A stretch of DNA of 64,000 nt, from the NCBI GenBank assembly GCA_907164885.2, contig OU015498.1, positions 91,181,233 through 91,245,232 of the forward strand. The letters are read 5' to 3'. How positions within the stretch are numbered: position 1 is the stretch's first letter; every line of letters begins with the position of its first letter. The DNA comes from Dolomedes plantarius (lineage: Eukaryota; Arthropoda; Arachnida; Araneae; Dolomedidae). The position numbers and the translations under genes are program-made. The notes beneath the pieces are model-generated. The model did not search any database. It was not told where the DNA came from and worked only from the letters and a program-made list of their open reading frames with translations. Shown here piece by piece: positions 1 to 10,853 of this stretch.

Positions 1-401
1 AAAACTTATGTGGTAGAAGGACAGTAATGTTGAAGGGTAGGCCCAGATTTCCCCATGGGCAAGTGGGGCACTTGCCCAGGACCCTAGCATTATGTATTGT
101 TGTACATATTTTTGAAAATTTCCCACATGTACTCAAATTAAAAACGGTTTCCATAATTTTTAAATTTTTTTCCATAATATAATGACCATAATTTCTCTGT
201 CCCTCTCATTTTTTAAAAATTATTATTATTTTTTATTTATTTTTTTTGAGAGGGGAGGAGGGTTATGTATAGTTTTATCAAAACTTTAAATCCACATTAA
301 TATGGTTGAAAGTATAATGATGGAAACAGTCAAAGATTTTGACCTATCTAATTATAAAAATTTAAAGCAAGTGAAAGCATACTTACAACCGTAAGCGTTT
401 A

Positions 402-410
<9 letters not shown>
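1..410. other. AT-rich noncoding sequence with a GC-rich patch
   Basis: No gene is visible. Positions about 36-90 form a GC-rich patch (CCCCATGGGCAAGTGGGGCA) unlike its AT-rich surroundings. It resembles the GC-rich fragment at 690-870 in base composition, so both may be debris of one old repeat, but I could not align them as one family. Confidence 0.4.

Positions 411-411
<1 letters not shown>

Positions 412-490
<79 letters not shown>
412..490. repeat. (TA)n microsatellite with TTTA edge
   Basis: A long uninterrupted TA run preceded by TTTA units and followed by a (TTA)n and T/G-rich run. Reading frames across it encode only Tyr-Ile repeats and are not genes. Confidence 0.95.
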
Positions 491-689
491 TTATTATTAT
501 TATTATTATTATTTTTTTTTTTGGGGGGGGGGCGGGGTGTAATAACTCCAGACTGTGATCTATTTTGAATTTCGAAAGAAAATTTTATGAATTCATTTAT
601 TAACATTAAAAAGTAAATTACTTAATTAGCACTTATTACATTATTATTATTATTTTCAAACTCTTCACTTGATGGTCGAAAATTTTTGA

Positions 690-870
690 ATTTCCGGTCC
701 CAATTTATGGCGGGCCTGGGTGAGTGTCCTACATGTTCATGTGGAAATCTGGTCCTGGGGGAAACACATGCCCCCTTTTGGATCTGACCTTGGAGGGCCC
801 CCCCCCCCCCCAAAGTCTGATTTGCCCAGGGCCCCATTGGGTCAAAGTCGGGCCCTGTTGAAGGGGGAAC
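690..870. other. GC-rich repeat fragment with poly-C run
   Basis: A GC-rich segment with a run of 14 C near 799-812 and motifs such as TTTGCCCAGGGCCCC. Overlapping short frames on both strands are explained by composition. It looks like an old transposon end, but I saw no terminal repeat or target duplication. Confidence 0.3.
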
Positions 871-985
871 ATATGCATACAGAAATCATGCAAACCGTAT
901 ATATAGCGGGTGTGTATTTTATTCACTTATATTCTCTCTCTGTCCGTCTCACTCCAGTTTAAATGAAACTTCTTTTTAACGTAGG

Positions 986-1241
986 ATTACGTTCCTCCAT
1001 AACGGTCCTCCGAAAAGCAAAATTTCAGATGTCCTGCGTCGCGAGTTATAATTTTGGCAAACCCTGTCTGTATCGCTTGGGTAAACAGTTAAACAGGAAA
1101 GTACCAAAATGCGTCAAAATTTTGACATACATATATACATAACACATACGTACATATATACATACAAAAGAGGTAAGCAACGATAAGTAATCTTACGTTA
1201 AGAACCCGCGGGAGTTACGTTAGAGGAGACTGCCTGAAATT
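986..1241. repeat. Interspersed repeat R1, copy 1
   Basis: This segment is repeated with clear similarity at 7481-7779. Shared blocks include TTACGTTCCTCCATAA near the left end, GCGAGTTATAATTTTGGCA in the middle, GAGGTAAGCAACGATAAGTA, and a right end of TTAGARGAGACTRCCTGAAAT. The middle holds short TATA/CATA simple sequence that differs in length. No coding potential is seen and the family is unidentified. Confidence 0.8.
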
Positions 1242-1334
1242 TTATTTATTTATTTATTTTTAATTCTGCTTCTAATTACTGAAGGTTTAATATTATTGTT
1301 ACTAATGCGGATGCACTTGTCCGGAGACTTTCGA

Positions 1335-2030
1335 GCTTTTGTTGTTGTTCTTAATGTTCCACTGGCCGGAAGTACCAGACCAGGTCCATATAGACTTTGC
1401 GGGCTGAGTACTACGGCTCCAGATTTATAATAACACCACAAGGATCGGAGTCCGAATTGGCTAGGTGCCACCTCAATTTTGACCGTTCACCCCCAGGGAC
1501 GACAACTGGTGGGGATCGTACCTTCCCTTCCCACTGACCTCATATGGTGCATCCACATATAAACAGAGTACATACGCAGTAAGTACCCCCACCCCCGACT
1601 CCTCTTGACACATTTTGGGGTCAATTAGTCACGCTCCAGGAACGTGACTAATCAACCCTACCCGACCGTTCAATTCGTTGTTATCATTCGTTCTTGCGTC
1701 TTCCAGACATTCTCCCATTTAGACACCCCCCCCAAGGTCCCTCGTGTCTCTTTGATGAACTGTGAAAATACCGCGCTGAGGAGGGATCGTCGGAGAGCGC
1801 TGCAGTTGGCGTCCCCTGCTCCATAAATAGCTGTTTTCCCCGCAGAATTCTCTGCAGTTCTCCATGTGTGTGGACCCTTTATTAGGACTTTCCGGTCTAT
1901 TGATTCAATGTGCCCATATCCGACCTAGACACGGACTTATAATATAACGGAGTTTGTTGGGATTCGATCCGAGCACCCTCAATACCGAAAGCCGACGCGC
2001 TACCACCAAGCTACCTCGGAAGCCATTTGC
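1335..2030 (-). mobile_element. tRNA-derived SINE (family S), minus strand, split by an insert
   Basis: Read on the minus strand, the head (about 2028 to 1873) has a tRNA-like box A and box B (GGATTCGATCC seen as its reverse complement near 1959-1969) and matches the full copies at 34962 and 56783. The tail half lies at 1335-1554 and ends in a GTTGTTGTT run. About 310 bp that no other copy contains separate the halves, so the SINE was interrupted after it inserted. Confidence 0.8.
1555..1872. mobile_element. Sequence inserted in SINE; possible diverged relative of the 24.3-kb MITE
   Basis: This block is absent from other SINE copies. It starts GGTGCATCCACATATA and ends with the inverse-like TCTCCATGTGTGTGGACC. 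Internal motifs CCCCCGACTCCT and ATTAGTCACG recur in the MITE at 24340-24638, and both have ends of GGTGCA... and a subterminal CAGAGAA...TTCTCTG-like motif. It contains the quasi-palindrome TTAGTCACG/CGTGACTAA near 1627-1653. Membership in that family is inference. Confidence 0.4.
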
Positions 2031-2069
2031 ACTTTTAACCGCGGTATTTTGTTGAATACGTTTTACCTG

Positions 2070-2300
2070 GGAGCACCATTCATCGACACTGCTCCCTGGT
2101 ACCCCCTCAATTTTGAATTCCAAGAGCGACATCTAGCGGACTCGTACCCTCACCCGACCACTTACCACATGAGAGAACTTTCGGATTTAACGAGCCCATG
2201 ACCAGCATAGGCACGAAAGTATTCAGTGGCGCTTGTTGGGATTCGAACTGGGCTCCCTTCATTCGAATTCCAAAGCGCTAACCACTTGGCTTCATGGTTA
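2070..2300 (-). mobile_element. SINE-related fragment, minus strand
   Basis: It carries the SINE signatures GGGATTCGAAC (box B complement) and GCGCTAACCAC (box A side) at its right end, and the GGGAGCACC/CTGGTACCCCC segment at its left. It is more diverged than the other copies and may belong to a sister subfamily, like the copy at 61820. Confidence 0.6.
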
Positions 2301-2309
2301 ATGTATGCT

Positions 2310-3532
2310 TTAAGATACCGAGCGATTCTGCACTGTTTCACTTGAATGCACGGCAGAAAGTCTCGGTTTTAGTATTACATTGATAAATAGCCTGTTGAAT
2401 GGTCGGACGCAATGTTCTCGAAGCACGAAAGTACAATAATTGATGTTTGTCGAAAGAAAAAAAAAATCTTTATTTTGCGTGCAAAATTAGAAATTCATGA
2501 TGGCTTCGAGACAAAACAACATAAACAAAACAATAGAAGGCTTTAAACGACAAACAAGTGACATGTTACTCCTTCAATGACAAACGCAGAACATAAATAT
2601 TAAACATCTCTGCTCTAGACATCGCATAAAAAAGGATCTGAATGCTGTATTTCAAGGGCAGTAATTAACAAATGGGGCGTCATATCTAAAAGACGAAAAT
2701 TCTAGCACAAAGAAAGACTAGAGGCAGAGTATGTAACCAACAACCCGTCCAAATCAAGGATTGCTTTTTATTTTTTTTATATTTGGCGATTAAATATTCC
2801 AACTCCAGGTCAATTTTAATCCCCGAAAGAGCACGTTAACTCTAAATGATAAACGACGAAACTAATAGATTCAGTCATGAAATTTATCCTGCGCATGGAA
2901 TGCGGTTTAATTTTATTAGGTCGTTAAATAAGAGCAAGGGGTGAAGAAGGAAAAAAAAAGAGAAGGAACAGTGTTAATACTGAAGGCAGAAAAATGGGGA
3001 TGCAGAGATAACGGTTAATGAAAACTGATAACAAGAGTTTTCTTTTTTTGCGACAAGGTAACTGTACAACTGCGACCGAATGCAGGGGAAAACTAAAGCT
3101 TGCTAGATAATGCACTATTGGCTTATGAAACAGCTGAAACTTAATGTGGAATATACTCGAGTTGTGTGAAAGGGGAAAAATAAAATAAAAAAAATAGCTC
3201 AATGCGTTTGACAAAATCCTCATGAGATAAGTAAATTTTTTTATGTCGAAAACAAATTTTTTTCCTGTTGTCGACTTAAATAAAAAATGTGAAACGAAAA
3301 AGTCCAAAGGTCCATTGCCGTCACATAAAAATTAAACGTTGCAATGTCAAAATAACGTTACGACAGATTTCGATCACGTGGCGTGAACACAGCTACTTAT
3401 TTAGTCTACTGTATGGCCAATAGTGATTCTGAGTTATTGCAGTTTTAAATAGGGCTGTGCTGTCAATAATATACTTTTAGAAAATTATTAATTTTATTAA
3501 CAGTTCACTACAAGTGCACGAGGGTGTGTATG

Positions 3533-3535
<3 letters not shown>
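2310..3535. other. Noncoding, nothing recognised
   Basis: AT-rich sequence with short homopolymers. The one longer open frame (minus strand 2924-3307) is low-complexity Phe/Leu/Ser-rich and matches no family I know. Confidence 0.5.

Positions 3536-3568
<33 letters not shown>
3536..3568. repeat. (TA)n microsatellite
   Basis: Short TA run following TGTATG units. Confidence 0.9.
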
Positions 3569-3571
<3 letters not shown>

Positions 3572-3829
3572 TAAAGGTTCAATCAGTGTTTAAGTTACGT
3601 AAAAACTGATTTTAACAATACAGTCGAACCCCATTATAACGAACTTCAAGGGACCAAAGGTTTTGTTCGCTTTACCCGGTGGTTCGCTATATCCGAACCG
3701 TTAAAAAAAATGCTAGAATTCACAAAATGTATAACTCTTTAGTTGCATGTGTATTCAATAATGATGTATTAAAAAATGATAAAATCTATTAAAAATGGAT
3801 GATTAATGAATTAAATCGACTAAAATCTA

Positions 3830-5050
3830 CACTGAAGTGCCACTGAATTAGGGATACCTACCTAGTAACGAGTTGGGCCTCCTCTGGCCTTGATAACGGC
3901 TGCCACACGACGAGGCATAGATTCAACAAGTTTCTGGAAACGTTCCACGGGAATGGCTTACCAAATATTGGCTAAAGCTGTCCATAATTCAGTAAGGATC
4001 TTTGGTGCTGTGTGATGGCCTTTCACGCCTTGTTCCAAAACATCCCAAAGATGCTCAATAGGATTTAAGTCTGGGCTTCTAGGTGGCCAATTCATGACAG
4101 AGAAGTCGGAGGAATGCTCATCCAACCAGCCAGTAGCCAACCGGGACTTGTGAGAGGTACAGTTGTCTTGCTGGAAAACTCCATTACCGTGCGGATAACA
4201 GAACAGCATAAACGGATGGATGTGATCACCCAGCAACTCTACGTACCAAATTGCATTGAGGGAGGTTGGTACACGCATCAAAGATCCCAAACTGTGCCAC
4301 GAAAAAACACCCCAAACCATGATTGAGCCACCATGCCCTTGTACAGTTCCAGCCAGGCATGCAGGATCCATGGCTTCATGAGCCTGACGCCATATTCTCA
4401 GCCTCCCGTCGGCGTTAAGTAGTCGGAATCGAGACTCATCACTCCATGCTACTCGTTTCCAGTCCTCTACACTCCAGTCTCTGTGCTCTCTTGCCCAGGC
4501 AAGACGTGCAGCCCGATGGCGAGTATAGAGCAATGGTACTCTTGTTGGTCGACGGCTCCCGAAACCCATACGGTGAAGCGAGCGTTGCACAGTCCGTTTA
4601 CTGACTGTACGACTGGCACCGTCATTAAACTGGGTGGTAATTTGAGCTAATGTTTGGCTTCGCTGGCTACGTACAATACGCCTGAGCCGTCTCTCACCAC
4701 GCACTGTCAAGGCTAATTGTCCTTTGCAGTTTGCCCGATCGCTAGTTTTTCTTCCCACCATCCATGTATAATTGGTATACTCTTGACACTGTCGACCTTG
4801 AAAATCCTAGCTGTCTGACGATTTCGGAAATTGAATGGCCCATGCGTCGCGCACCTACGATTTGTCCGCGATCGAAGGCGTCTAAATCAGGCAGTTTACC
4901 CATACTGGCAATTCCAACAACTAATTCAGAACAACCACAGTACGCGCTATATATGCAGTTACCACAGCGCCCTCACTTGCGCATACATGATGCGCAGCGC
5001 TACACAATTTGCATAGGCTTTGCTATCCCTAATTCAGTGGCACTTCAGTG
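3830..5050 (-). mobile_element. Tc1-like transposon, DD36E type, 1221 bp
   Basis: Terminal inverted repeats begin CACTGAAGTGCCACTGAATT on both ends and are near-identical over about 28 bp. TA dinucleotides flank the element at 3828-3829 and 5051-5052. The uninterrupted MITE copy at 31411-31744 shows the corresponding unoccupied site with a single A/T pair, supporting this as a precise TA insertion. The element holds one transposase pseudogene on the minus strand. Confidence 0.93.
3862..4903 (-). pseudogene. Tc1/mariner transposase, DD36E, two lesions
   Basis: The transposase would cut and join transposon ends at TA sites in the nucleus. The likely start is ATG at 4903 (MGKLPDLDAFDRGQIV), giving a homeodomain-like helix-turn-helix N-terminus of about 50 residues. 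A one-base insertion in the T5 run at 4746-4750 shifts the frame. The rest is open from 4761 down to TAA at 3958-3960, which replaces an expected Gln codon. The same frame then continues to a stop at 3862-3864 (ending GGPTRY). Catalytic residues are Asp in WSDESRF, Asp in FQQDN and Glu in SPDLNPIE. Exactly 36 residues lie between the second Asp and Glu, so it is DD36E, the spacing of the Incomer-type group. Without the lesions it would be about 346 residues, normal for Tc1. It is probably inactive as read, though either lesion could be allelic. Confidence 0.9.
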
Positions 5051-5295
5051 TATTACATTAAACTGACACAATACTAATTAAATTACGTATAATAGGAAAA
5101 CAACGGGACCAAAATTTTCGTTCGTTATATCCGTATGTTCGCTGTATACCGGGTTCACTATAACGGGGTTCCACTGTAATTTAAATTCTCTTCTGAGTAC
5201 ATGCATTTTTAATTACTATATATAATTATTATTAAAACAATACTGTAATGTTAAGAAAATTAAACAAATTTCATTTGTGATTTTAATATTAAATA

Positions 5296-6841
5296 CACTG
5301 CTCAAAACAATTAGGGGAGCACATGGTTTTAACGAAATTACGCAAATACTTACACCGATAAGTAACATAAAATAAATCATCCATAATTTAAAGTCTAGCA
5401 AGAAACAGAAGAAGAAAACTTCATATGCAAATCAAAGTTCATGACGTCAAAAACCAGAAAAAGAACATAAGGGCGGAAATCGGAATGTTGCAGAAACGTC
5501 TGTTTCACTGCCTTAACTGTGAAATTCGATTGCTCAGTTATTCTTTTTGAGAAAAGGTGACTTGAAAATGTCTCAACAACGTGATTTACCGAAATCCATG
5601 ACATGGCGTATTATAGGCAGACTTGAATCCGGGAAAACACAACGTAGTGTCGCGGACGCTGTTGGAGTCGCCAGAAGTGTCGTTGCAAGGCTGTGGAGTC
5701 GATTCCAAGAAACAGGAAATGTTAGACGTCGACCAGGGCAAGGTCGGCCACGCGCCACTACAGCAACTGATGACCGGTATATACTGTTAACAGCTCGTCG
5801 AAACAGAACAGACAATGCTACTCAGCTGCTAAGACAGTTGCTCTTGGCAACAGGACGAAAGGTGTCCAGCCAAACAGTACGTAATAGGCTTCATCAGGGA
5901 GGTCTCTATGCACGTAGGCCAATGGTCTGCATTCCGTTGACTTCACGCCACCGTGCGGCCCGAAGAAGATGGGTTGCTGAACATCGAGATTGGGAGCAAC
6001 ATTATTGGAGCCAAGTGCTGTTTACAGACGAGTCCCGATTCAGTCTGGAGTGTGACACCCGACGTGTTTTGGTATGGAGGGAAAGGGGCACTCGAAATAA
6101 CTCCACATTCGTTCGTGAAAGGTCACAATACAGACGAGCTGGTTTTATGGTATGGGGTGGAATCAGCATAGGTGGACGTACGGACCTGCATATCATTCGG
6201 AATGGTACTTTGACGGCCCGAAGGTATGCAGACGAGATACTGAGACCTCATGTCATACCTTACGCTGCAGCCATTGGAGATTCCTTTGTTTTACAGCATG
6301 ATAATGCCAGACCGCATACAGCTCGTCTTGTGGAGAACATGCTTGAAGCTGAAACAGTACAGCGTATGGAATGGCCAGCGTGCTCTCCTGACCTGAATCC
6401 AATCGAGCATGTTTGGGACATGCTCGGACGACGCATTGCTGCGAGCCTTTTACTCTCCGAGACTTGGAGATTGCACTTCTTGAGGAGTGGAACAGTATTC
6501 CCCAAAGTCTTATCGATAACATTATCGCATCCATGGAAAACAGGTGTGCAGTAGTCTTAGCTGTTCGAGGAGACCACACGCCATATTAAAAATCTTGCAT
6601 CATTTCTAAACAATACTTTTTTTTTTATCGTTTACATGTAACCAAATTGTTGCCCTAAATCATCTTTTCATGTTTTTTTCGATATTTTCAAAGAATTAAA
6701 GCTTAATTACAAATTTTTTTACGTCTTTTTTTCTGTATTGCGCATTGATACGCGTGTACTATCCATTTTATGCCAATACGTGGCTGTCTCGCACGGTTTT
6801 TTTAACTTCTTTGCTTGCTCCCCTAATTTTTTTGAGCAGTG
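5296..6841 (+). mobile_element. Tc1 transposon, DD34E type, copy 1
   Basis: Terminal repeats start CACTGCTCAAAACAATTAGG on the left, and the right end is its inverse (...CCTAATTTTTTTGAGCAGTG). TA precedes the left end (5294-5295); the right flank is AA, so the target duplication has mutated. A second copy in opposite orientation begins at 63376. The transposase reads rightward within it. Confidence 0.92.
5568..6589 (+). pseudogene. Tc1 transposase, DD34E, frameshifted near its C-terminus
   Basis: The start is placed at 5568 (MSQQRDLPKS), because related Tc1 proteins begin with a short basic leader before the paired-like HTH at residues 10-55; an in-frame ATG at 5547 would only add seven residues. 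The GRPR linker is near residue 60. Catalytic residues are D154 (LFTDESRF), D245 (LQHDNARPH) and E280 (SPDLNPIE), 34 residues apart, hence DD34E. After RRIAA the frame is lost at about 6443-6446. Compared with the copy at 63.6 kb, 10 bases are missing there. The true frame resumes (LEIALLEEWNSIPQ) and runs to TAA at 6587-6589. All three catalytic residues remain, but the C-terminal helix is out of frame, so activity is unlikely. Confidence 0.92.
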
Positions 6842-7480
6842 AAGTTTCTGAGTAACATACGCCAGAAAAAGGTAAACAAATTTGTGAAACAGCAGATAAT
6901 TGAATTTCAACAATATTAAGGACGAATGCGACAATCCAAACTACTTTGTGGTTGAAAATCAAGCATGTATCTGTATTTTATCTCAACAGGAATGTATTGT
7001 AAATCACTTCAAGTCATTTAAATAAGAGTTTTAAATTCTTTAGATTATCTAAGGCTACCTATTAAAAAACATCAAAATATATTAAAAAACAAACAAAAAG
7101 TAAACAACATGAAGCGTCTGAAACCTTTCCTTGAACTTAAAAAAAAAAATAAGACCTGTTAAACGATCCCTATTTTTTTCAGATTACGGATGTTGTCCAG
7201 ACTGACAAATCCTGAATACTAGGGGACGTAGACCAAGACGGGCCAAAGTCAGCAGAAAGAAAACAACCAGGGTCGAGACTGGATCGCGAGCCGCTCCAGG
7301 TAGAGGCATTAGGCCTGACTCGGTTACGCAGATCTCTAAAACGGATACAGCAATGACAGAAATGCAAAATATATAATGACCACATCGCAACACTTTCTCA
7401 CTTTTATCAATTTTTTCCTTGACTTAAAATGTAAAAGGCTATCTCAGGAACTGAACCCAGAACTTTCTACTTTTAACTTA
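6842..7480. other. Noncoding, nothing recognised
   Basis: AT-rich spacer between the DD34E element and repeat R1. Short open frames show no family resemblance. Confidence 0.5.
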
Positions 7481-7779
7481 AGTTTACGTTCCTCCATAAA
7501 GCTATTGCGGAAAGGAAAATTTCAGACACTAAAACTGTCCGTCCATCCGTCCTCGCGAGTTATAATTTTGGCATCGCGCAAAACCCAGTCTATCGCTTGG
7601 ACAAGTTAAACAGAAAAGTACCAAGGTGAGTCAAAATTTTGACATACATACATGTATATATATATATACATACGTACATATATATAGATACATATATACA
7701 TACAAAAGAGGTAAGCAACGATAAGTAATCCTACGTTAATAACCCGCGGTAGTTTCGTTAGAAGAGACTACCTGAAATT
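7481..7779. repeat. Interspersed repeat R1, copy 2
   Basis: Same orientation and order of blocks as 986-1241, with a longer internal TATA/CATA stretch (about 7640-7705). Confidence 0.8.
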
Positions 7780-8833
7780 AAGACAGGTGCGATGCTCATA
7801 ACACCAATCAGCTATGAAAGGATATCGATTAATAAACCCCACGCTCTTCCCCGCATGGGAAAGAACGTGGTCGACCATCACTAAAAATGTTCAGGCGCCA
7901 CTCTGCTGCACATTCTAACCTTTATCCCTAATTACTGTACAAATTTCTAGTTTCAAAATAGAAATGTCAGTCCCAGGTTTATGAGCACGGAACCTTATGC
8001 TACCCGGACACATGTCCTAATCAAATACAATCCAGAGATGACAGGATCTTGTCTTATACGCCCGGCAATGTCTGATCAATTTGTGAGTGCGTTACGATAT
8101 TTGATAAATATCGTAATAAATATTTGATAAATATTAGTTAATATTTTCTGAAAAAAAAAAGAAAAAAAAAGATACCCAGGAGGAATTAAATTACAGATAA
8201 AACAACTCAAGCACTTTCACACAGTTTTCGACGAAATCATTACCAAAATTTTGTACGCAGCTATTCAAATATTTTTTTTTTAGTAAAACGATATAATTAC
8301 ATCTTATATTATTTTGGTATAATTAAATTAAAATAATTATAAATAAATAATTTTGCTCCTTGAAAAGCATTTCGAGAGAGTTGGATATTTTTGCTTGATT
8401 TTTTTTTCTTGTCAGGTGAACATAATGATCAAAGAAATAACACGCAAAAGAGATCAGTTTCTTTGTTTAAATTGGAAATATATTAAGCGTGAAATAAAAA
8501 AAAAAGAATTATGAATAAGGCATTTTCATGCGTATCTGAGTAACGTCAAAACATGCCGAGGGGAAAAATAGGAAGCCGCGAAGAAAACAATACAACGAAT
8601 ACAACAAAAAGGCTATAATTCAGCTCGCAATAAACATTTTTTGACAACTTCTAGATTATATAGGAAACTCCGTAACAAAAGCTCTGCACACAAAAAGTTT
8701 CGTTTAATTCTACCCATAAATATTTTTGACTATCAAGTTTCGCAAAAGATGTTAGGTAATAAAAACATTTTTTTTTTCTATCTAATATTTGAAATTTCTT
8801 TGACTTTTACCAGTATTTGTTAAAACACAAGTA
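7780..8833. other. Noncoding, nothing recognised
   Basis: AT-rich. A short palindrome, CGATATTTGATAAATATCG, near 8095 is followed by a related partial repeat. No gene is supported. Confidence 0.5.
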
Positions 8834-9294
8834 CATTAAAACATCGTTTATCCGGATCTCCGTATAATCCGTATCAGATTTGTAGATATTATTTTTATTT
8901 AACGTTCACATTAGATAATAATTTTTAATTATGATGGCAAGAATTTAACGACAAGTACGCCAAATATTCGCTTTTTAGTTTTATTCAATGTACAGTTACT
9001 GTACAGAATGTACAATAAATTATGGTAATAAAATGCTTTTTGATGAGTTTAAGAAAGCTTTACTAGAATTACCATTTCTTTGTTGAGAAATGATGTGAAA
9101 AGTTATTTTTATATTTTTTAATGTCTTGTAAACAATGCAATGTAATTTTGTTACAAAATATAGTTTTTTATCGTAATAAACGGTACGTCTGGTTAGTTAA
9201 GGATTTTGTTTTGTTTATTACCCATATTACTCGAATTTTCGATTGTCCGGATTGCTTATGGTCCCAGTTAGTCCGGATAAACGAGGTTTTACTG
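8834..9294. mobile_element. pogo-like MITE P2, about 461 bp
   Basis: The left end CATTAAAACATCGTTTATCC and the inverse of the right end (CAGTAAAACCTCGTTTATCC) form a terminal inverted repeat. TA flanks it at 8832-8833 and 9295-9296. No coding sequence is present. The terminal pattern CAGTAAAACCTCG... is typical of pogo/Tigger-derived elements. Confidence 0.85.
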
Positions 9295-9532
9295 TAAATC
9301 CATCTCTAAGCCCGTCTGCACACGGAGCAACTCAAAAGAAACTGATAACTGACTCAAATCACAAACCAGTCCGTGATGAGTCGCAACCTATGTAATTGAA
9401 TGGAGCCACGCACACGACGCAACTGGTTACAAACCCGTCCATTTGAGTCAGTTATCAGTTTCTTTTGAGTTGCTCCGTGTGCAGACGGCCTTAGTCTGGA
9501 TAAACGAGGTTTTACTGTAATTCCATCTGTAA
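9268..9532. repeat. 42-bp direct repeats flanking a foldback element
   Basis: Positions 9268-9309 and 9491-9532 are direct repeats with 39 of 42 bases identical. Each contains the MITE P2 right end (GGATAAACGAGGTTTTACTG) plus the following unique flank TCCATCT. The foldback element at 9307-9493 lies exactly between them. Confidence 0.85.
9307..9493. mobile_element. Foldback element F1, internally deleted copy
   Basis: Starts TAAGCCCGTCTGCACACGG and ends with the inverse ...CCGTGTGCAGACGGCCTTA. The arms are about 52 bp here. The left portion continues like the 267-bp copy at 57795-58061, but most of the right arm is missing, indicating an internal deletion. Confidence 0.85.
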
Positions 9533-9842
9533 CTGTCATTAGAAGAAAGGCAAAGTTCTTTTGTAAAAATTAAGATGTGGACGCAAAAAGTTTTGTAGAA
9601 TTAAACCGTCTAAGGTTTTAGACAGTCTGCCATGTATATACAAAAAATACGTAAAAAACTGTTAAGTCCAATATTCCCTTCACGGATGGTAGTTTTGGTA
9701 GGTGAAATAAAAAGAAAATATCAGAAATATTATTCAACTTTATTTGAAAGAAAAATGACAATATTATCTAAATCCAGTAATTACAACATTCCATACGTAT
9801 AATAAAAGATCTATGATTCAATTTTTGTTTCAAATGAGTTAA
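9533..9842. other. Noncoding, nothing recognised
   Basis: AT-rich spacer without open frames of note. Confidence 0.5.
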
Positions 9843-9852
9843 ATTTGTATTT

Positions 9853-10061
9853 GTTGTTGTTGTTTCTTATGCCCCCTGGTCCGAATTTACTCCAGACCAG
9901 GTCCATGTAGGCTAGCGAGATGAGGGTTGCGGATCCGATTTATAATGGCACCACAAGGGTCGGAGTCCGATTTAGCCACGTGCCACCGCAGTTTTGACCG
10001 AGCAACCCCCAGAGACCGCATCTGGGGGGATCGTACCTTCTACCACACTCTCTGACATCAT
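9853..10061 (-). mobile_element. SINE family S, 5'-truncated, with 10-bp target duplication
   Basis: Only the 3' half is present, ending in GTTGTTGTTG as read on the plus strand. ATTTGTATTT occurs on both sides (9843-9852 and 10062-10071), so the truncation happened at insertion. This is the mark of target-primed reverse transcription by a partner LINE not visible here. Confidence 0.85.
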
Positions 10062-10147
10062 ATTTGTATTTAATGATGCTTTCGTACTCTTTTAGTTATA
10101 CTTCCATTTTCTGCAATATACCTAAAACATCCCGCATACGCTGATAT

Positions 10148-10310
<163 letters not shown>

Positions 10311-10314
10311 GTAT

Positions 10315-10520
10315 CTGTGGCTTGGTACAAGAAGTGCCTAAGTCAGTTTTTTCCAAGATCATTTTGTTTGCTTATGTCTCGTTAAAAAAAATATTATTTT
10401 CAATGTAAGAAGTACTCAAGTCTGTACTTCTTACATTGAAAATAATATTTTTTTAAAGAGACATAAGTAAACAAAGTTATGTTGGAAAAACTGACTTAGG
10501 CCCTTCTTGTACCAAGCCAC

Positions 10521-10522
<2 letters not shown>
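10315..10522. mobile_element. Foldback MITE F2, arms about 100 bp
   Basis: It begins CTGTGGCTTGGTACAAGAAG and ends with the inverse. The two arms pair almost fully around a short centre near 10415. Both ends abut (TA)n. The terminus resembles the right end of the MITE at 42109-42238 (CTGTACCTTGGAACAAAAAG), so the two are probably related. Confidence 0.85.

Positions 10523-10603
<81 letters not shown>
10523..10603. repeat. (TA)n microsatellite
   Basis: Uninterrupted TA run between the foldback and the following MITE. Confidence 0.95.
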
Positions 10604-10607
<4 letters not shown>

Positions 10608-10853
10608 TTTTTTTCCTGGGGGTACGCGGGGATACGGCGTATCCCCACCTTTTTTTCAAAATATTATTTTGGCTTAACTTAAACGAAATCTTAAGAAACT
10701 GACGAGTCAATTGTTAATATATAACAAACTATTTTTTTTAAATTGCGAGTTTTGTGTTCCCCTGTGACGTAACGTGTTAAAACACGGTACTAAAAATACG
10801 CACTTCTATTTAAGAAAACACAGTATACCTACCTATTTCTTTAGAAAAAAGCC

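Larger units (their letters stand above)
3621..5176. mobile_element. pogo/Tigger-like MITE P1, copy interrupted by a Tc1 element
   Basis: Ends are CAGTCGAACCCCATTATAAC on the left and the inverse ...ATAACGGGGTTCCACTG on the right, flanked by TA (3619-3620 and 5177-5178), as expected for pogo-type insertion. About 335 bp belong to the MITE itself. An uninterrupted copy lies in opposite orientation at 31411-31744. A DD36E Tc1-like element sits in the middle at 3830-5050. Confidence 0.9.

Noticed and set aside
1627..1653. Quasi-palindrome as a regulatory site or terminator
   Set aside because: A 9-bp inverted repeat inside a mobile insert. Nothing ties it to transcription control.
2924..3307. 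127-codon minus-strand frame
   Set aside because: Low-complexity Phe/Leu/Ser-rich translation of A/T-rich DNA, with no domain, signal for splicing or related copy.
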